Notes: generated by a model from the letters alone, not told the origin. A stretch of 64,000 bases of DNA from Brachynemurus nebulosus (GCA_035578155.1 JAPWDM010000016.1:12258608-12322607), one strand, 5' to 3'. Shown: positions 45,251-57,784, counted from the stretch's first letter. Program-made: numbers and translations.

Positions 45251-46661
45251 GGTACCTATAATTTTAACATTTTCATAAGCAGATCTTTCCAACAATGTTT
45301 AATGCTGTTTAATAGAGTTAAATTTGAATTTACGCTTGCTAATTGAAGTGTATCTATGAGAAATTTTATGATGAATTTAGAATTATTCAGAGTTTTGGTA
45401 AATTGGTATTGACTAGATATTTGACTAGAGCAGAACCAAAATTCATCTGTCATTTTACTTGAGATAATATACTAAATCCAATTCCATCTTTACCCAAGAG
45501 CCACACTGTGCATGATTCCAGCGTTGTCAACCTGAAAGGATCCGGACTCGTGCTCATAAAAAGGATTTCACTCGTGCCCATAAAAGTGGTACGTATATTA
45601 TATTAAAAGCGACCCCTGAGGGGCCACACAAAGAATATTATCCATAGAGTTTCTCTAATTTAATTATTTGTGTCAAAAAAGTTTATTTTAAATATTATTT
45701 AAAACACATAAAATTTGCGTTTTAAATAGTATTTAATTTAATTATAATTTTTGGAGATTTATGCAAAAAATCACGCATTTGTATCCATAAATGCATACCA
45801 TAAAACATAAAACGGAGTTGTGCTAATAAACTTATCAGTTATGCATAGCTACATTTTTTGGTGGTTTTATGTTCTTCTATAGATTTCTGCATTCCAAGAA
45901 AAGCTTCCACACTAATTGTTAATGTGGCCAGAAATACTTACTTAGCTTAAGAGAGCCCTGACTAGATCTCCCAAATACGAGTCGACTCAAGTTCAATACT
46001 GTTTTCTTTATAATCACAAAATTATGTAATATAGAATTAATTTTTAAGTAAGAAATAACTCGAGAATTTGCTTTTATGAATTTGACAAGTTTTAAAAGTA
46101 TCTGCACAAGGAGTACTTATATGAGAAAATTGCAAATATGAGCAAAGATAAATATCATCAACTGGGAATTGAAGATATAGAGAAATATTAAATGCTGTTT
46201 TGAGACGTAAAAACACTTTACCCTGTCTAATGCTAAATTGAATTTGAACTTTGATATTTTAATAAGAAAATGTATGTCTGTCTATTTTACGCTTGACGTA
46301 CACAAGCCACCACCAGCTCAGTTCAGAAATCGATAAAAATATGTCAACTTTCCCCTATTGTACATACTTATTATTTAAGATACTCTACATAATACTGTGT
46401 ACATACAATACGTACCTAGGTATAATACATGTACTTATATATAGGTAAGTATTTTTTTTTAAACAGTAAAATAGGTATATGTATACAAAATACTGATAAA
46501 AACGAAATTGAAATACTACCTAATACTAAGTTTATTAAAGGTAGACAGACTATTATACTCGTATGTAGATGGATAGGTACCTACATAAATATAAATATAA
46601 ATGAAAACAAAGATTGAGATAATCGATTTGTATATATATGTAGATAGAGAAACAAACGAAC
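45251..46661. other. Probable intron sequence downstream of the Snoo-like exon
   Basis: AT-rich, with small chance frames only. It follows the splice donor at 46661-46660 on the minus strand, so it should be the start of intron sequence of that gene. No branch/acceptor plus coding exon was recognised here. Confidence 0.4.
46660..46661 (-). promoter_or_regulatory. 5' splice site of the Snoo-like exon
   Basis: Minus-strand sequence AAACGAAAACAG|GTTCGTTTG. The GT falls where similarity to Ski/Sno proteins ends (KRKQ), and what follows translates to a hydrophobic, unrelated tail. Confidence 0.75.
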
Positions 46662-47546
46662 CTGTTTTCGTTTATGATTGGTGTTATTTGTAGTGCTGGC
46701 AGGCGGGAACGGAGCAGTACCATCGTATTGTTCTTTAAGCATATCCAAATATTGTTCCATCTTTTCCCGATCTAATTGGTCTTTGCATACATGTAAGTAT
46801 GTCCGCCAATTAGTGGAATCAAAACCCCAATGGCACGTACGATTCTCCAAATCCCTGTGAACGTGACATACGAACTGTTGCGGTGAAAACATGCCCTGAC
46901 AACCATCTAAACACTCAATACAGCGTGCATTTTTACTTGTATACAATTCGGGTATGCACAGACCACGGCACTTGCCAAAACATTCATGATACACTTGAAA
47001 CGAGAGGGCATCTTTGCGTATTTCGCGTGGCGATGCCAATACCACATTTGTGGATTGCAGCAGAGCACTGCACAGTCTCTCCGCATCCGTCTTTGTTATG
47101 AGGCCGCACGTTGACACGGTGCTCGGTATGATGCCGTTTGTTTTCAACTCATTCAACTGTTCCGGTGTGCACCGCGAACAAAATATCTGCAATTGATCAC
47201 ATTCCTGATTGATTTGTTGCAAACTAAAGTCCCGCAAAACACTATTCAACACTTGTGGCAAACACAGTCTCTTTTCGCCGCCAACAACAAAACACGATAT
47301 TGATTCCCCTTCGAGAATTGTCTCTGTGCGCTCACTACGGCCAGTGTCAGGTGCTGCCAAGACTGGAAATCGTAATGCTGTCGGTGCAACCAACGGCTCG
47401 TTGCTGGTACATTCCTCTTTGATTTCTGGACTAATCTCACGATTTGGCTGCACCAACAGCAGACCAGGTCCTTGTAAACTTTTTGTTGCACAATGTTGGT
47501 AATTTTTTAATACACTCTTTAAATGCGGAGTAACCATCTCCATCAT
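46662..47546 (-). CDS. Snoo: Ski/Sno-family transcriptional co-repressor, first coding exon
   Basis: Nuclear co-repressor that binds Smads and dampens TGF-beta/activin/BMP signalling. Residues 7-30 (PHLKSVLKNYQHCATKSLQG) match the N-terminal R-Smad-binding motif. About 77-165 is the Ski/Sno/Dac domain (ESISCFVVGGEKRLCLPQVL; ECDQLQIFCSRCTPEQL). About 183-255 is the SAND-like Smad4-binding domain with its Cys/His zinc site (HECFGKCRGLCIPELY, CIECLDGC, FVCHVH) and the family stretch ENRTCHWGFDSTNWRTYLHV. The start is ATGATGGAGATG at 47546, with an in-frame TAA 18 bases upstream. The exon ends after Q295 at CAG|GTTCGT (46662/46661), just after a KRK. Reading on gives only 26 more codons and a stop, so this is an intron. 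The C-terminal coiled coil must be in later exons at lower coordinates, not found here. Family is certain; Ski versus SnoN is open, as most insects have one ortholog. Confidence 0.93.
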
Positions 47547-48540
47547 GGTCTTGTTACACCATTAACACTTCACAGCAAACATTCTGTCACATCAAAATTA
47601 CGACCACGACACGACACCAGGTAATTTTGTGCAAAAAAAGAAAACACTCTGCCGCAACACACTTCATCAACCCCCCTCGTACGTTCCGAAAGTAGTCTAC
47701 AACTCGAACGCGATTACATCCGTGTAGTTCTCGATCATGCATACAACTAAAATGTCTGCCGGCGCGACCGCGACTGTCTAGTCTCTGCCTCTACCATGTT
47801 ACCACCACCGTACACTCCCCTGTATCCATCTATCTCACTCACTCGAGCATCACACAACTCTATGTAGATATAAAAAAAACACAATACATATACATATATG
47901 TACCTACGTACATACATAACACAAGCTATGTACGTATATGTATACAATATACAATATGTATATATACATAATCATTTGAATTTATTCCTATCTTCTCTTC
48001 ATTTAAAAATATTCTACAACAACCAGATCTTCAAATATCACAAATTTACATTTAATTAAAAACAATTACCTACGTATTTTAAAACGCACTCAAACAAAAT
48101 TAAAATATTATTTAAGAAATCAGTCAACAATTGATTTAGATTAAATTATAAAAACACAATAATGGAAATACAGTGCACATAATTTCAATTTCAATAGAAC
48201 ACAACTGACTGTGAGAGTGAGACAACACAACACTAGAACTTGCTGTGCTGTGTACATACATACATACATACATACACAAACTTAAACATAGCTTACATTA
48301 ACATTATATGTACATGGTGTACACGTATATGTGGACATGTACAATATTCGTATACATATATACATGTATTGGTTTGGTAAACACATACAACGGAGCAATG
48401 ATGGCTTCGCTTGGCTACTACACAGTCTAGCCCAGTGCAAGCGTCTGTCCCCGTCAGCCTCGCAACGTCGCAACTCGCAACATACACATCACATCAGTGT
48501 CTGTTCTGTTCGGTAGTATATGTCAGGTCATGTGACCGGC
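47547..48540 (-). promoter_or_regulatory. Upstream region of the Snoo-like gene (5' UTR/promoter candidate)
   Basis: Two locally GC-richer patches lie upstream of the start: 47580-47830 and about 48400-48550 (CCCGTCAGCCTCGCAACGTC). Between them are AT-rich runs with ACATACATACATACAT. No TATA box is placed convincingly. The second patch could be a distal untranslated exon or the core promoter. The 60-100-codon frames on both strands here are low-complexity chance frames. Confidence 0.3.
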
Positions 48541-49437
48541 CTTCCCGTCAAAATAGCCTGCCAGCCATGATAATGCACTGTAAGAGACAGCACGAGTACA
48601 AATATTAAATAATAAACAATGATACAGAATATAATTTGCAAAACATCTAACATATATGCATATACATATAAAATAAATACATATGTATATATTGTAATAC
48701 ATAATATATGTATGTACATATATATGCATATTGTATGTGTATGCGATTCCAAGTAAGTGGAGACCCAAACTGAACACGTGCTAATATGTGTATGTATGTG
48801 CTTAAATATTGCTTGGAGGAGATTGGACATTTTAATAATAGGAATAGCCAAAAAATTATTACAAATACAACTTATTGCTTTTCTTTACTGCATTACTTAT
48901 TATTTAAAGTACTTCTACATGTGAGTAGTGAGTACATACTTGAGTGTACAAAATATACGTATACATAATGTTAAGTTTAATTGTAACAACAGTGCTATGA
49001 ACTAGTGTGTGTTTTTCATATTTACATATGTAGTTTCATTTTTTTAAAAACAAATTTACATATGAGTTACACGCACGTCGGATCGGGTATGAATACTGCA
49101 TAGATACATACCCATATCTATAATTATTATTATTATCGCCAACCATGATGCTTAAATGCGATAATGATTTTTTTTCAAAATTATTACCTTCAAAACGTTA
49201 ATCTGTATCTTTAATTTTAGTAACATATTCTATCTACAAAAGTTGCAGTCGTTCACAAAATTATTTCAATAGCACATTCAAAAGGTAATAAAATCGTATA
49301 TTTCCGGTAAAAGTGAATTTTTTTTTGGAAATTGTAGCTACAGAAAATATGTATGTCAAAAAAGTGTTTCCTCTTTAGAAGAATTTTATCCTGGCTTTAT
49401 GTTAGCATACCTTTTTATATTGATCTCAAAAATAATA
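48541..49437. other. No gene recognised
   Basis: AT-rich with many ATGTACATA-type words. Overlapping minus-strand frames at 48523-48851 are repeats of Tyr, Ile, His and Cys and are not credible proteins. Confidence 0.35.
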
Positions 49438-50191
49438 CCGTAAAACGTCCTTGACTCGGTCACGCATGTCGCGATTGGTAAAAATATTTGTTATTAAGAC
49501 ACCAGATAACCCAACCTTTCACAATTGGTCTCATTTTCATCGTTTATAAACTCTCTAAGCAGCTGTAAATATCTTTAAACTCTAATTGGTTTCTCTAAAA
49601 TATACCAGATTGACCAATATAACCTAAAAACAGCGACGAAATATTGTTGTCTGGTTAAGGCATACATAATCGGATATTCAACAATAAATAGAAAGGAGAC
49701 GGTTTTACTCGATTCTAAACTTAATCGGCATCGATATTTCGATAGGTGTATAATCGTATCCTTAGCAAAAAAAGAAAATATTTTGTGTAAATGAATTTAT
49801 TCTATTGTTGACTCAGTCACTCTCATTGTAAGTGAGAAATCTTCCCGCCTCTTCGTCAGTCCTGTATTGACAGTGTCGCTGAAATAACCTATCACGTTTT
49901 TTGCACCATTCTTCATATTAATAATTTATATTAAAACTTTTAAATTATATAATTCAATTCTTCGTTAGTTCTTACTCTATGCTAACCAGTAAAATATCTT
50001 CCATGTTGACTCGATTACTTTTATTCCTTTCTATTATTTTTATTTACACAAGTTAATAGTTAAAGGTTCAGGGATACAATAAATGAAACATACTTTATCA
50101 GACAGAAACGTATTTATTGATCTATTCAACAGCAGGAAGGAGTTATACCTAAAAATATTAAAAAAGTGACTGAAGTAAGACCGTTTTACGG
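49438..50191. mobile_element. MITE with CCGTAAAACG ends and GACTCGGTCAC motifs
   Basis: The left end CCGTAAAACGTCCTTGACTC and the reverse complement of the right (CCGTAAAACGGTCTTACTTC) pair. TA precedes the left end; the right flank is CA where TA would be expected. TTGACTCGGTCACGC, TTGACTCAGTCACTC and TTGACTCGATTACTT recur inside. A further CATGACGTGACCGAGTTTTA at 50764-50783, outside, suggests another fragment of the family. Non-coding. Confidence 0.6.
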
Positions 50192-50222
50192 CATATGAAG
50201 AGAGTAAAGGGTAGCTTTAAAT

Positions 50223-50634
50223 TAGGGATGTTATGGATATCCGTAACCGTAACCGAAACTACCGGATATCCGAAATAATTACACATCCGAAACCGAAACC
50301 GTATCCGAAAATAAAAGTTTCGGATTTGTTTCGGATAATAACAGACAACTGCCATTAGAAAACTGAGGTTAAATCGAAGCAAATTTTTGCTACATATATT
50401 TCCCTTGATAGATTTCTGTTGATTTGTGTTTGGCGTTCACTTTTTGGGGTCAAATTCTTCCCTTTTTCTAAAAAAAAAAATGTTCACTGGAAGCAATTAT
50501 CCGTAACCGTAACCGTATCCGAAACATTATCCGATATTATTACATATCCGTAACCGAAACCGAAACCGAAACCGAAAAAAATGTTTTTAAATATCCGTAT
50601 CCGTATCCGAAATTTCATATACGTAACATCTCTA
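50223..50634. mobile_element. MITE with TAGGGATGTTA ends and CCGTAACCG/CCGAAACCG repeats
   Basis: TAGGGATGTTA at the left is matched by TAGAGATGTTA (reverse complement of the right end). Tandem hexamers CCGTAACCGTAACCG, CCGAAACCGAAACCG and CCGTATCCGTATCCG fill both subterminal parts. 412 bp and non-coding. The end type is seen in hAT-like elements, but the duplication is not clear. Confidence 0.65.
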
Positions 50635-51118
50635 AATGACGACAATTTCGAATAATTGTAATCAGAAAGCTCAAATGTAGTTTTATTAAAAAAATATACT
50701 GTTATGGGGTTTATGGGGCAACATTGACCCACATACCTGTCATTTGTCGTCTGGAGTCTTTCACATGACGTGACCGAGTTTTAACTTTTCCTTGTTTTCG
50801 ACGATGAAATGTAAATATTTTGTTTCAAGTTTTTAAGGATTTATAGAACACATTTTGACGTAGTAATGAGTTTTATTTTGATTATTAGATTAAATATTTT
50901 ATAGTTTTTATAATAAAGTGAAAATTTTTAGTAACTGAAAATTATATCCTACACCATTTTCAGTAGAGAAAAGACTGTTCTTTTTCAAAGTATCGCTGGG
51001 GCAGTTATAAAAAAAAATAACTGGGGCACCTTTGAACATCTTCAAAACACAACGTCTAAAAGGTTAATAAGTAAATTTTTAAGTTTAATTATTTATTCAT
51101 TTATTTATTTATTTATTT
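50635..51118. other. No gene recognised
   Basis: AT-rich, ending in an ATTTATTTATTTATTT run that leads into the T-rich border of HINE copy B. Confidence 0.4.
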
Positions 51119-51242
51119 TTAGTCGAATTTTCTCCGAAAAATTAGACTTATACAGTCTATACGATAAGAGCTGCGAGAGGCGAGAGTAGGGGCGCTATCT
51201 GTTTTCGGACCCGTAGAACACGAATATGTAGGAAAAAAAATG

Positions 51243-51246
<4 letters not shown>

Positions 51247-51304
<58 letters not shown>
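51247..51304. repeat. (TA)n microsatellite inside HINE copy B
   Basis: About 58 bases, at the same element position as in copies A and C. Confidence 0.97.
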
Positions 51305-51306
<2 letters not shown>

Positions 51307-52397
51307 CCGCCACCTTTTAATTTGTGTAGGGCCCCCCTATGGAAGTTAAGAGATGAAATTTGGTAAATGGGACTCATTTTCGAGGCACCTCATACTATCA
51401 AAGTGGGGTCAAATTTTGGGCAAATTTTTTTTTTGACCCTACTTTTAAGGGGGTGGTGGGGGGTAACAAAACAATAAAACTTTTCCAAACCGGTTTTAAA
51501 TAATGTTTCGATCAATTATCTACAACATATCCAAAATTCAGCTTCCTAGAGTGATTTGGAGGGAGTAGGGAGGGGGAAAACGATTTTCGCTGGATCTAAC
51601 ACGCCCCCAGCCCCCCAGAATTAACGTAGAGAATTGAAATTTGGTGTGTTGATAGAGTTCATACCTAGGTTATGCTTTTTGGAGGTTTTAATATTTTACC
51701 CCCACCCCCCTCATTTTTAAGCTACAATTTCATGCTTTTTTGACGTTTTCGAAGTTTGTACCACTCGCACAGGTCACCCAAATAAACCTAGAGGGCTGAA
51801 ATTTTGTATTGGGATTGAGTTAGTATCAAGGGGGTGCCTTTTGGGGGTCTCAACTTTTAACCCTTACCCTCACCATTTTTATACCAAAAAGAACATCATT
51901 TTTCTTGTTTTTTAACAGTTTCGTTCGGGTCAAAATCTCCCCAAATAAACCTAGAGGGCTGAAATTTTGTGTACAAGTTAAGTTAATAGCCAGCCACTGC
52001 TTTTTGGAGGTTTCAACTTTTAACCCTTACCCCCACGATTTTTACGCCAATATTTCCTTGATTTTTTTGCTTTTTTTCTAACACATCTAGAAGCTTTCTA
52101 AGAAAACATACAGAGCTGAAATTTTGTACGTGTATTGAGTTAGTATCCAGCTAGTGCCTTTTAGGGATTAAACATTATTTCTCCCCCCACTTCTCCCATT
52201 TTTACATCGGAATTCAGTGGTATTGTAAATATGTTTTAAATGAATTACTTTTATTCTAACACACAGTAGGCGAATAGTAATTTTAAAAAATAAAAAAAAA
52301 ATGAATTTACTTTTTTAACAAAAGCTACATATAGGTAGTTGCATACATACATATTATATTACATATATAGGTAATTCTATATGTATACATACATATA

Positions 52398-53674
52398 GGC
52401 TGACGAGCACCAAATCAGAGAAATTTACTACTTTAGTTTTGTAAACTACTTTAGTTAGAACTAAAGAAGTATTTTACTATTTTAGTATTTTACTACATTA
52501 GTTTTGCTTGGAGAGTTCATTCACAGAATACTTCTTTAGTTTCAACTACTTTAGTTTTCTGCAAATACTCTTTTAGTTATTAGAAATGTGTGATGTAACA
52601 TAAAAATTTTTTCAGAAAAAGATGGAAATAATGATTTGGGTGGCATCCACTATAAACAAAAAATCTTTAGAGAAAAAATTTTTGGTTTCTTAGTTTCTTT
52701 TTTTTCTGAAAATTTTGAAAATTAATAAAAAAATTTTATCTCTTTCATTTTTTCTATATGGTGCGCACCCCCCCCCCCCATTCTCAAATAAAAAGCTTGA
52801 TTTCTTACACGCCTGTTTTTTCTAACTTGAGCAGTTCGTACTATAGACTCAAACGTATTATCTTCATTAAAAACACCATTCATATTGCCAAAATACAGTC
52901 AACACCGATTACTCGGTGCAGTAATGGGAGAACAAGGACGGACAAATCAAAATCATGGTTAATTCAAAATTAAACTGAAAAAAAATTTAGTCATAAAAAA
53001 GTTAATTAAAAAAATCAAAAAACCAGACTGCGTAAAAATCAGACTAAACGGTGGAAACAAGATGAAATAGAGAAAAAGAAAAATGAATAAGTAATAATTG
53101 TACCAAGTTAAATAAAAATATCTGATGCCTCTGACTGCTTTACTTTTTAATCAGTTTTCTTTTTCTCTGCTTGAATTGTGTTTAAAAATTATTTAGAAGA
53201 AAAAATATATAGATACGCATGCAGCGCGTGGGTTTTCACATTCAGCCTGGTTAATTTGCCCCCAAATAATTGGAAACTGACTGTAATATTTAATATCATT
53301 TTATTATCATATTACCACATGTAATTAAAAAACCCCAAAAAATGTTCAATTACGAAAATAAACCGAAAAGAAGACACAAAAATGCACGTCACCAATGTTT
53401 TTTAAAGATACTCTTTTACATACTCCTGCTAGTGGGTAGGAGTATATTTTGGCTTTGTTTACTCTCTTACTTACTACTTTAGTATTATACTCCAGAGTGG
53501 TGCACACCAGCGATTGTTTACTCTCAAGAGAATATTTTAAATACTTCTTTAGTAAAATACTCCACAACTGAAAATACTACATTAGTATAGAAAGTAATTG
53601 AAATCGTCAATTTTTCACTCTTTTAGTAAAATACTAAGTTAGTTACAAAATCTCCTGGTTGGTGCTCGTCAGCC
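52398..53674. mobile_element. MITE with GGCTGACGAGCACCAA ends nested in HINE copy B
   Basis: GGCTGACGAGCACCAA (52398-52413) is exactly inverted at 53659-53674. Motifs such as ACTACTTTAGT, CTTCTTTAGT, TTTTACTA and ACTCTTTTAGT are repeated many times inside both ends. The host copies A and C are continuous at this point (ACATATTAAG), which fixes the insertion. The target duplication is unclear, because the left flank has become ACATATA. No transposase; the 53346-53567 minus-strand frame lacks any motif. Confidence 0.8.
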
Positions 53675-54155
53675 ATTAAGTAGGAATTTTGGATTTTTAT
53701 TATTTATAAAATAATTTTTTATTTTTTATTTTTTATTTTTTTTATTTTTTATTTATTTATTTTTTTTTTTTTTTTTTTTTGAAAGAAAAAATATCTTTAT
53801 AAAGGCCTTCCAGTTTACTATTTAAGGTCCTTTTTTAATATTTAAAACTGGAACATAAAGGCAATTAGCGGATAAACATGGGCAGGAATGTCCTCGTACG
53901 AATTGTGTTGGTTTTTTTTTTCTGCTACCTGTTTTCGGCACAAAATTGAAATTTACTGAGATACAGCCCTTAAATACTTAAAACCTTTTTTTAATGCCTC
54001 GATCAGCCGAACACTCATCACCAGTTTTGAAACCAACAAAATGACAATTCGGTTGTAGACTTTCAATCACATTTCGCTTGTAGACATTCAATACCGAAGA
54101 TGAAGGGGAAAATTCGACTACCGTGATGGGGCCCCGCTGCTTACGGCGTTTTTTT

Positions 54156-55260
54156 AATATTTGACTTAAAATTTTTGTATTTGTTTATGCCAGTGTCTAA
54201 TATTAATATTGCATTTGATGCTTGAATTATTTGTAACTTTGTTTTAAAAGTATACTCTCCTAGTAAAAGTAATTTTTTTCCCAAAAACACAGTTCGACAA
54301 GCCAAAGAAAAAAGCTTCACTTTCCTCGTCTTCTTCCCCTTTCGCCCATATTTTTCCCTGTTGCATCCTTTTTTGCCGTGTGCTCTAACTCTATTGCTCC
54401 ACTTGCTCCGTTAGAGTTACGCCGCTGCGTACGATTAGTGTGAAAAAAACAAGCTTTTTTGCTTCAGTTTTCAACTCCATACCTACCTAAATATACCCAA
54501 GAATAATTCGTTTCCAATATGGCCAACTCCGTTTATTTGTATTGTCTAAGTTGATCTAACAAAACAAACGTACGAATGCTTAAAAATACACTTACTTTTT
54601 CCTGTGTCACTGATAAGAAGGCAAGGATAACGTTTATGAAAATTTCGTAACATTCACTACGTTTTACGCTTTTTAAACGTTTCAAAAATTACGGATTTGA
54701 TAAATTATTTTTTTACAGTGTAACCAAAGCGTACATTCTTATCAATCGATATACTTTATGTATTGGGTCTGTTTAAATAATTTTTTAACTGACTGTCTAA
54801 AATTTATACATGTATGTTTTACGATTCCATTAAAATAAAATAATAAATCAAATGTTTTCGTTTCAACCTATTCTTCTTCAATTTGGTTTATTGCCGAAAT
54901 AAAAAAAGTATGTTTCTTCACCAGCTATGTATTTTATAATGTTTGCGTAACTGTTGATAAAAAAATACATTTAATTCTTTTGAGTAATAAAAAATTATAA
55001 ATTTTAACAGCGCAGCGTAAAAAAGTGAAATGTAATTAAAATAAAATCTCAAGATTATGTACCCATAGGAGACATTCAATTATTTCTTGAGAATTTAAAT
55101 TTGTTTTTCCATCTAACAAATATTTTTAAATAGAGAAATTTTACCTTTTCATGTCCCAAAAAACATTTAAAGACTGATGTTCCAAAAGCACCTAACTCTA
55201 AAATTAGGCTCGCCTACATTGTACTACCTTTCAATTGGTCGTTAGGCACAGTATTTTTAA
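54156..55260. other. No gene recognised
   Basis: AT-rich. CGAATGCTTAAAAATACACT and neighbouring words did not match anything else in the window. No frame of interest. Confidence 0.35.
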
Positions 55261-56163
55261 CCCTAGAATCATACGTTGTTCTACGAGTCAAGTTAATCAT
55301 ACATCGGCGTCGTTTTGACGAATGGACTTTTTACGGGGAGTCTTAGAGTTTATTTGCAAAAAACATTTTTTTTACATAACAATACTACAAAAGCGAACAA
55401 AATACTTAAAAAAATTGGATTTGGAAAAATTTCTTAATGTAAATATTTATTAATTTTTTTAATCTTTTTATCAAAGCATATTTTCATTATAAAAATTAAA
55501 AAATATATAAATACATCAATTGTAATAATTAATTTATGAACTATTATGAATCAGTGGACACGTGTGACTTTACAGAATGTGAAATTTCTCAGTCATAAAT
55601 ATTCCTATAGATATGTAGTTATTTCCCCATTAGGCACATTTGTAAATTTTCTAAAATTTGTTAGTAATTTTTCGAATAAGATCTCCAAAAATAATAAAAA
55701 TTAAAATATTTTCCACAAAATAAATTGTTAATCTTTTATTAAGTCATTCGAAGCGCATTCTTTAGTTTTCGATTCAATATATTCAAACTTCAGTATTATG
55801 TTGTCTCTATAAGTCAAACAGCTGTAATCATCTTTCACATTATCATAATCATTGAATAAATTAATTATAACATCCATATCTTTAATAAATTTTAGAAAAA
55901 TTAGGAAAACTTTTATATGTGGAGTACAAAATCTTTAAAAAAAAATATAGGTTATTATTCACATTGTCGTCCTTTTGACGCACACTATTTCAGTATGAAA
56001 AAAACGACAATAGCTATAAACAAAATTTATATGTCTTATGTGTTAAAATAACAAATAAATTAGATAACAGAAGTTTCACAGCGAGCAGGTACCGACAAGT
56101 CACAGTATTGGAGCAGGTAGAGAAGTTCGTTCGTCGTTTTGACGAGTACGTATGATTCTAGGG
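55261..56163. mobile_element. piggyBac-type MITE
   Basis: CCCTAGAATCATACG at the left is exactly inverted at the right (CGTATGATTCTAGGG). TTAA abuts both ends (55257-55260 and 56164-56167). CCCTAGA ends and TTAA duplications are classical for piggyBac. The short palindrome CGTCGTTTTGACG or CGTCCTTTTGACGC recurs inside (about 55307, 55970 and 56131), likely a subterminal binding site. 903 bp, no transposase. Confidence 0.88.
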
Positions 56164-56167
56164 TTAA

Positions 56168-56467
56168 AAGAAAACAAATCACATATTCTTGTTTACATAG
56201 ATACCTTGTAAATTTTAACAGCCACGTACACTTATAAACAAAAATCTTTATACATAATATTTACAAATTGTAATGGTGGCGGAAGTGCTGGTAAGTCATG
56301 TTATCATAAGTGTTAAGTACCAGAAAGAAGTTTAATCAATAAAATTTTCAAACTCAGTGGGGTAAGGTAAAAACCTCAGGCATATTTATGTGGGTAAACT
56401 AATGTTATTCTTTGAGTAACAAATTTAGCGCTCAGTACAACAGTTGCACAAAATCTGATGTGTAACC
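56168..56467. other. No gene recognised
   Basis: A 300-bp AT-rich stretch between two MITEs, with no frame or repeats. Confidence 0.4.
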
Positions 56468-57500
56468 CCGGGTACACACTGAGACGGACATTGTTAGCTA
56501 ACACAGTTCGTTAACATTGTTCACTAACATGTTCGTTTGATTTCTGTTGTACTAACATTTTTAAATAACATTTTTGTTAAAAAAATGTTATTTAGCGTGT
56601 TATTATGTTTCCCATTGACGAGCGGTAAACTTCAAAGAGTTTAAATGTTAGCTAACATTTTTTAATGAAACAAAATATTTGTTTTGTATTTAAAGAAGTT
56701 TATTTTTTATTTCTATGTATTTGTATAATTTTTTGTTTGCTATAATTTTTATTAAGAGTTTTTATTTTTTTATTTTTTGGTGATTTGCGGTTTAATGAAT
56801 ATTTAAAAATCTGTTTTAGACATTCTGTAGAAGTTTCTGAATTTACTTGTATCTTGAATTTGCAAATTATTCTGTAATTCTAAAGCTATACAACATTATT
56901 GCAAAACACTTTTTATCCACCATTGATGTTTTTTTTCCTTCTTTATTTTGATATCCAAAATAGAGATATCGCTGAGAAATTTTATATCTTGTTCCCACCT
57001 ACTCCCGAAGTTGATTTGCCATTCCCCACGCACTCAATCCTGAGAAAAAAGTCAAATCTCGATAAATCTCAGTTCCACCCGATTTATCAGTTTTAACCCA
57101 ATTCCCAAAGGAACTCGGTTCTTGCTTCGAGTCCCGAAACAAAGTTACATTATCTTTAGTGCCAGTCCCACTCCCGTAAAAATTATATGTTCCCGTTCGT
57201 TTCTAAAAAATTCAATCTTTACTCGTTGGGTTTCCCGCCCGATAGATATGTCCAATCCAAAATCACACTTACAATACCATAACGTCATCATCACTACTTG
57301 ATATTTTTTTTATATCAGTAATGAATAAAAACATGTAACAACAATAAAATAATAAATGTTCTAAAAAAATTGAAATTTCAGTGTGTACATTCATGTTAGC
57401 TAACTTTGTTAGTTAACAAATGTTCAGAAACATTGTTCGCTAACAAAAGTTAGCTAACATTCGTGTTAGCTAAACAATGTTTATCTCAGTGTGTACCCGG
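56468..57500. mobile_element. MITE with CCGGGTACACACTGAG ends and TGTTAGCTAACA palindromes
   Basis: CCGGGTACACACTGAG is perfectly inverted between the two ends (56468-56483 and 57485-57500). The 12-bp palindrome TGTTAGCTAACA, or slight variants, recurs just inside both ends and at about 56645. The interior 56985-57240 is richer in CCC words (ACTCCCGAAG, CAGTCCCACTCCCG), possibly another nested fragment. No transposase. The target duplication is not evident. Confidence 0.8.
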
Positions 57501-57733
57501 CATAATATTATGGATCGTTTGTAGGAAATATGATAATATGAAAAAGTTGCAAAGCTGGACCGATTTTGATAAAATTTTATATACACATTCTTTATACACT
57601 GAATTAACACATGGGCTAAATTTTATCCCGATTTCAAGTTCCTGAGGGATTCAAAAGCAATTATTCAAACACGTCCCAAAAATTAAACTCAATTCGATGA
57701 AATTTGGTACACAGGCACTATTTATCCTGAGTA

Positions 57734-57784
<51 letters not shown>

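Larger units (their letters stand above)
51119..54155 (+). mobile_element. HINE-like element, copy B, interrupted
   Basis: Same family as 3222-4906 and 60742-62462. The 5' motif AGTCGAATTTTC (51121-51132) and its inverted partner GAAAATTCGACT (54108-54119) are exact. The 3' hairpin CCGTGA...TTACGG (54121-54146) has one mismatch and is followed by a T run. A (TA)n tract and the roughly 165-bp internal units (CTAGAGGGCTGAAATTTTGT) are present. A 1,277-bp MITE (52398-53674) interrupts it; without that the copy is about 1.76 kb. All three copies point the same way. Confidence 0.75.

Noticed and set aside
46581..46661. C-terminal 26 codons read after Q295 of the Snoo-like protein
   Set aside because: They follow a canonical GT donor, are hydrophobic and unrelated to Ski/Sno, so I treat them as intron. 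A retained-intron isoform cannot be excluded.
46678..47502. Plus-strand frames of 60-97 codons, and the 81-codon minus-strand frame 47246-47491, across the Snoo-like exon
   Set aside because: Overlap the conserved Ski/Sno frame in other frames and show no family motifs.
48243..48276. ACATACATACATACAT repeat as a promoter element
   Set aside because: Simple tetranucleotide repeat common in insect genomes; nothing ties it to transcription.
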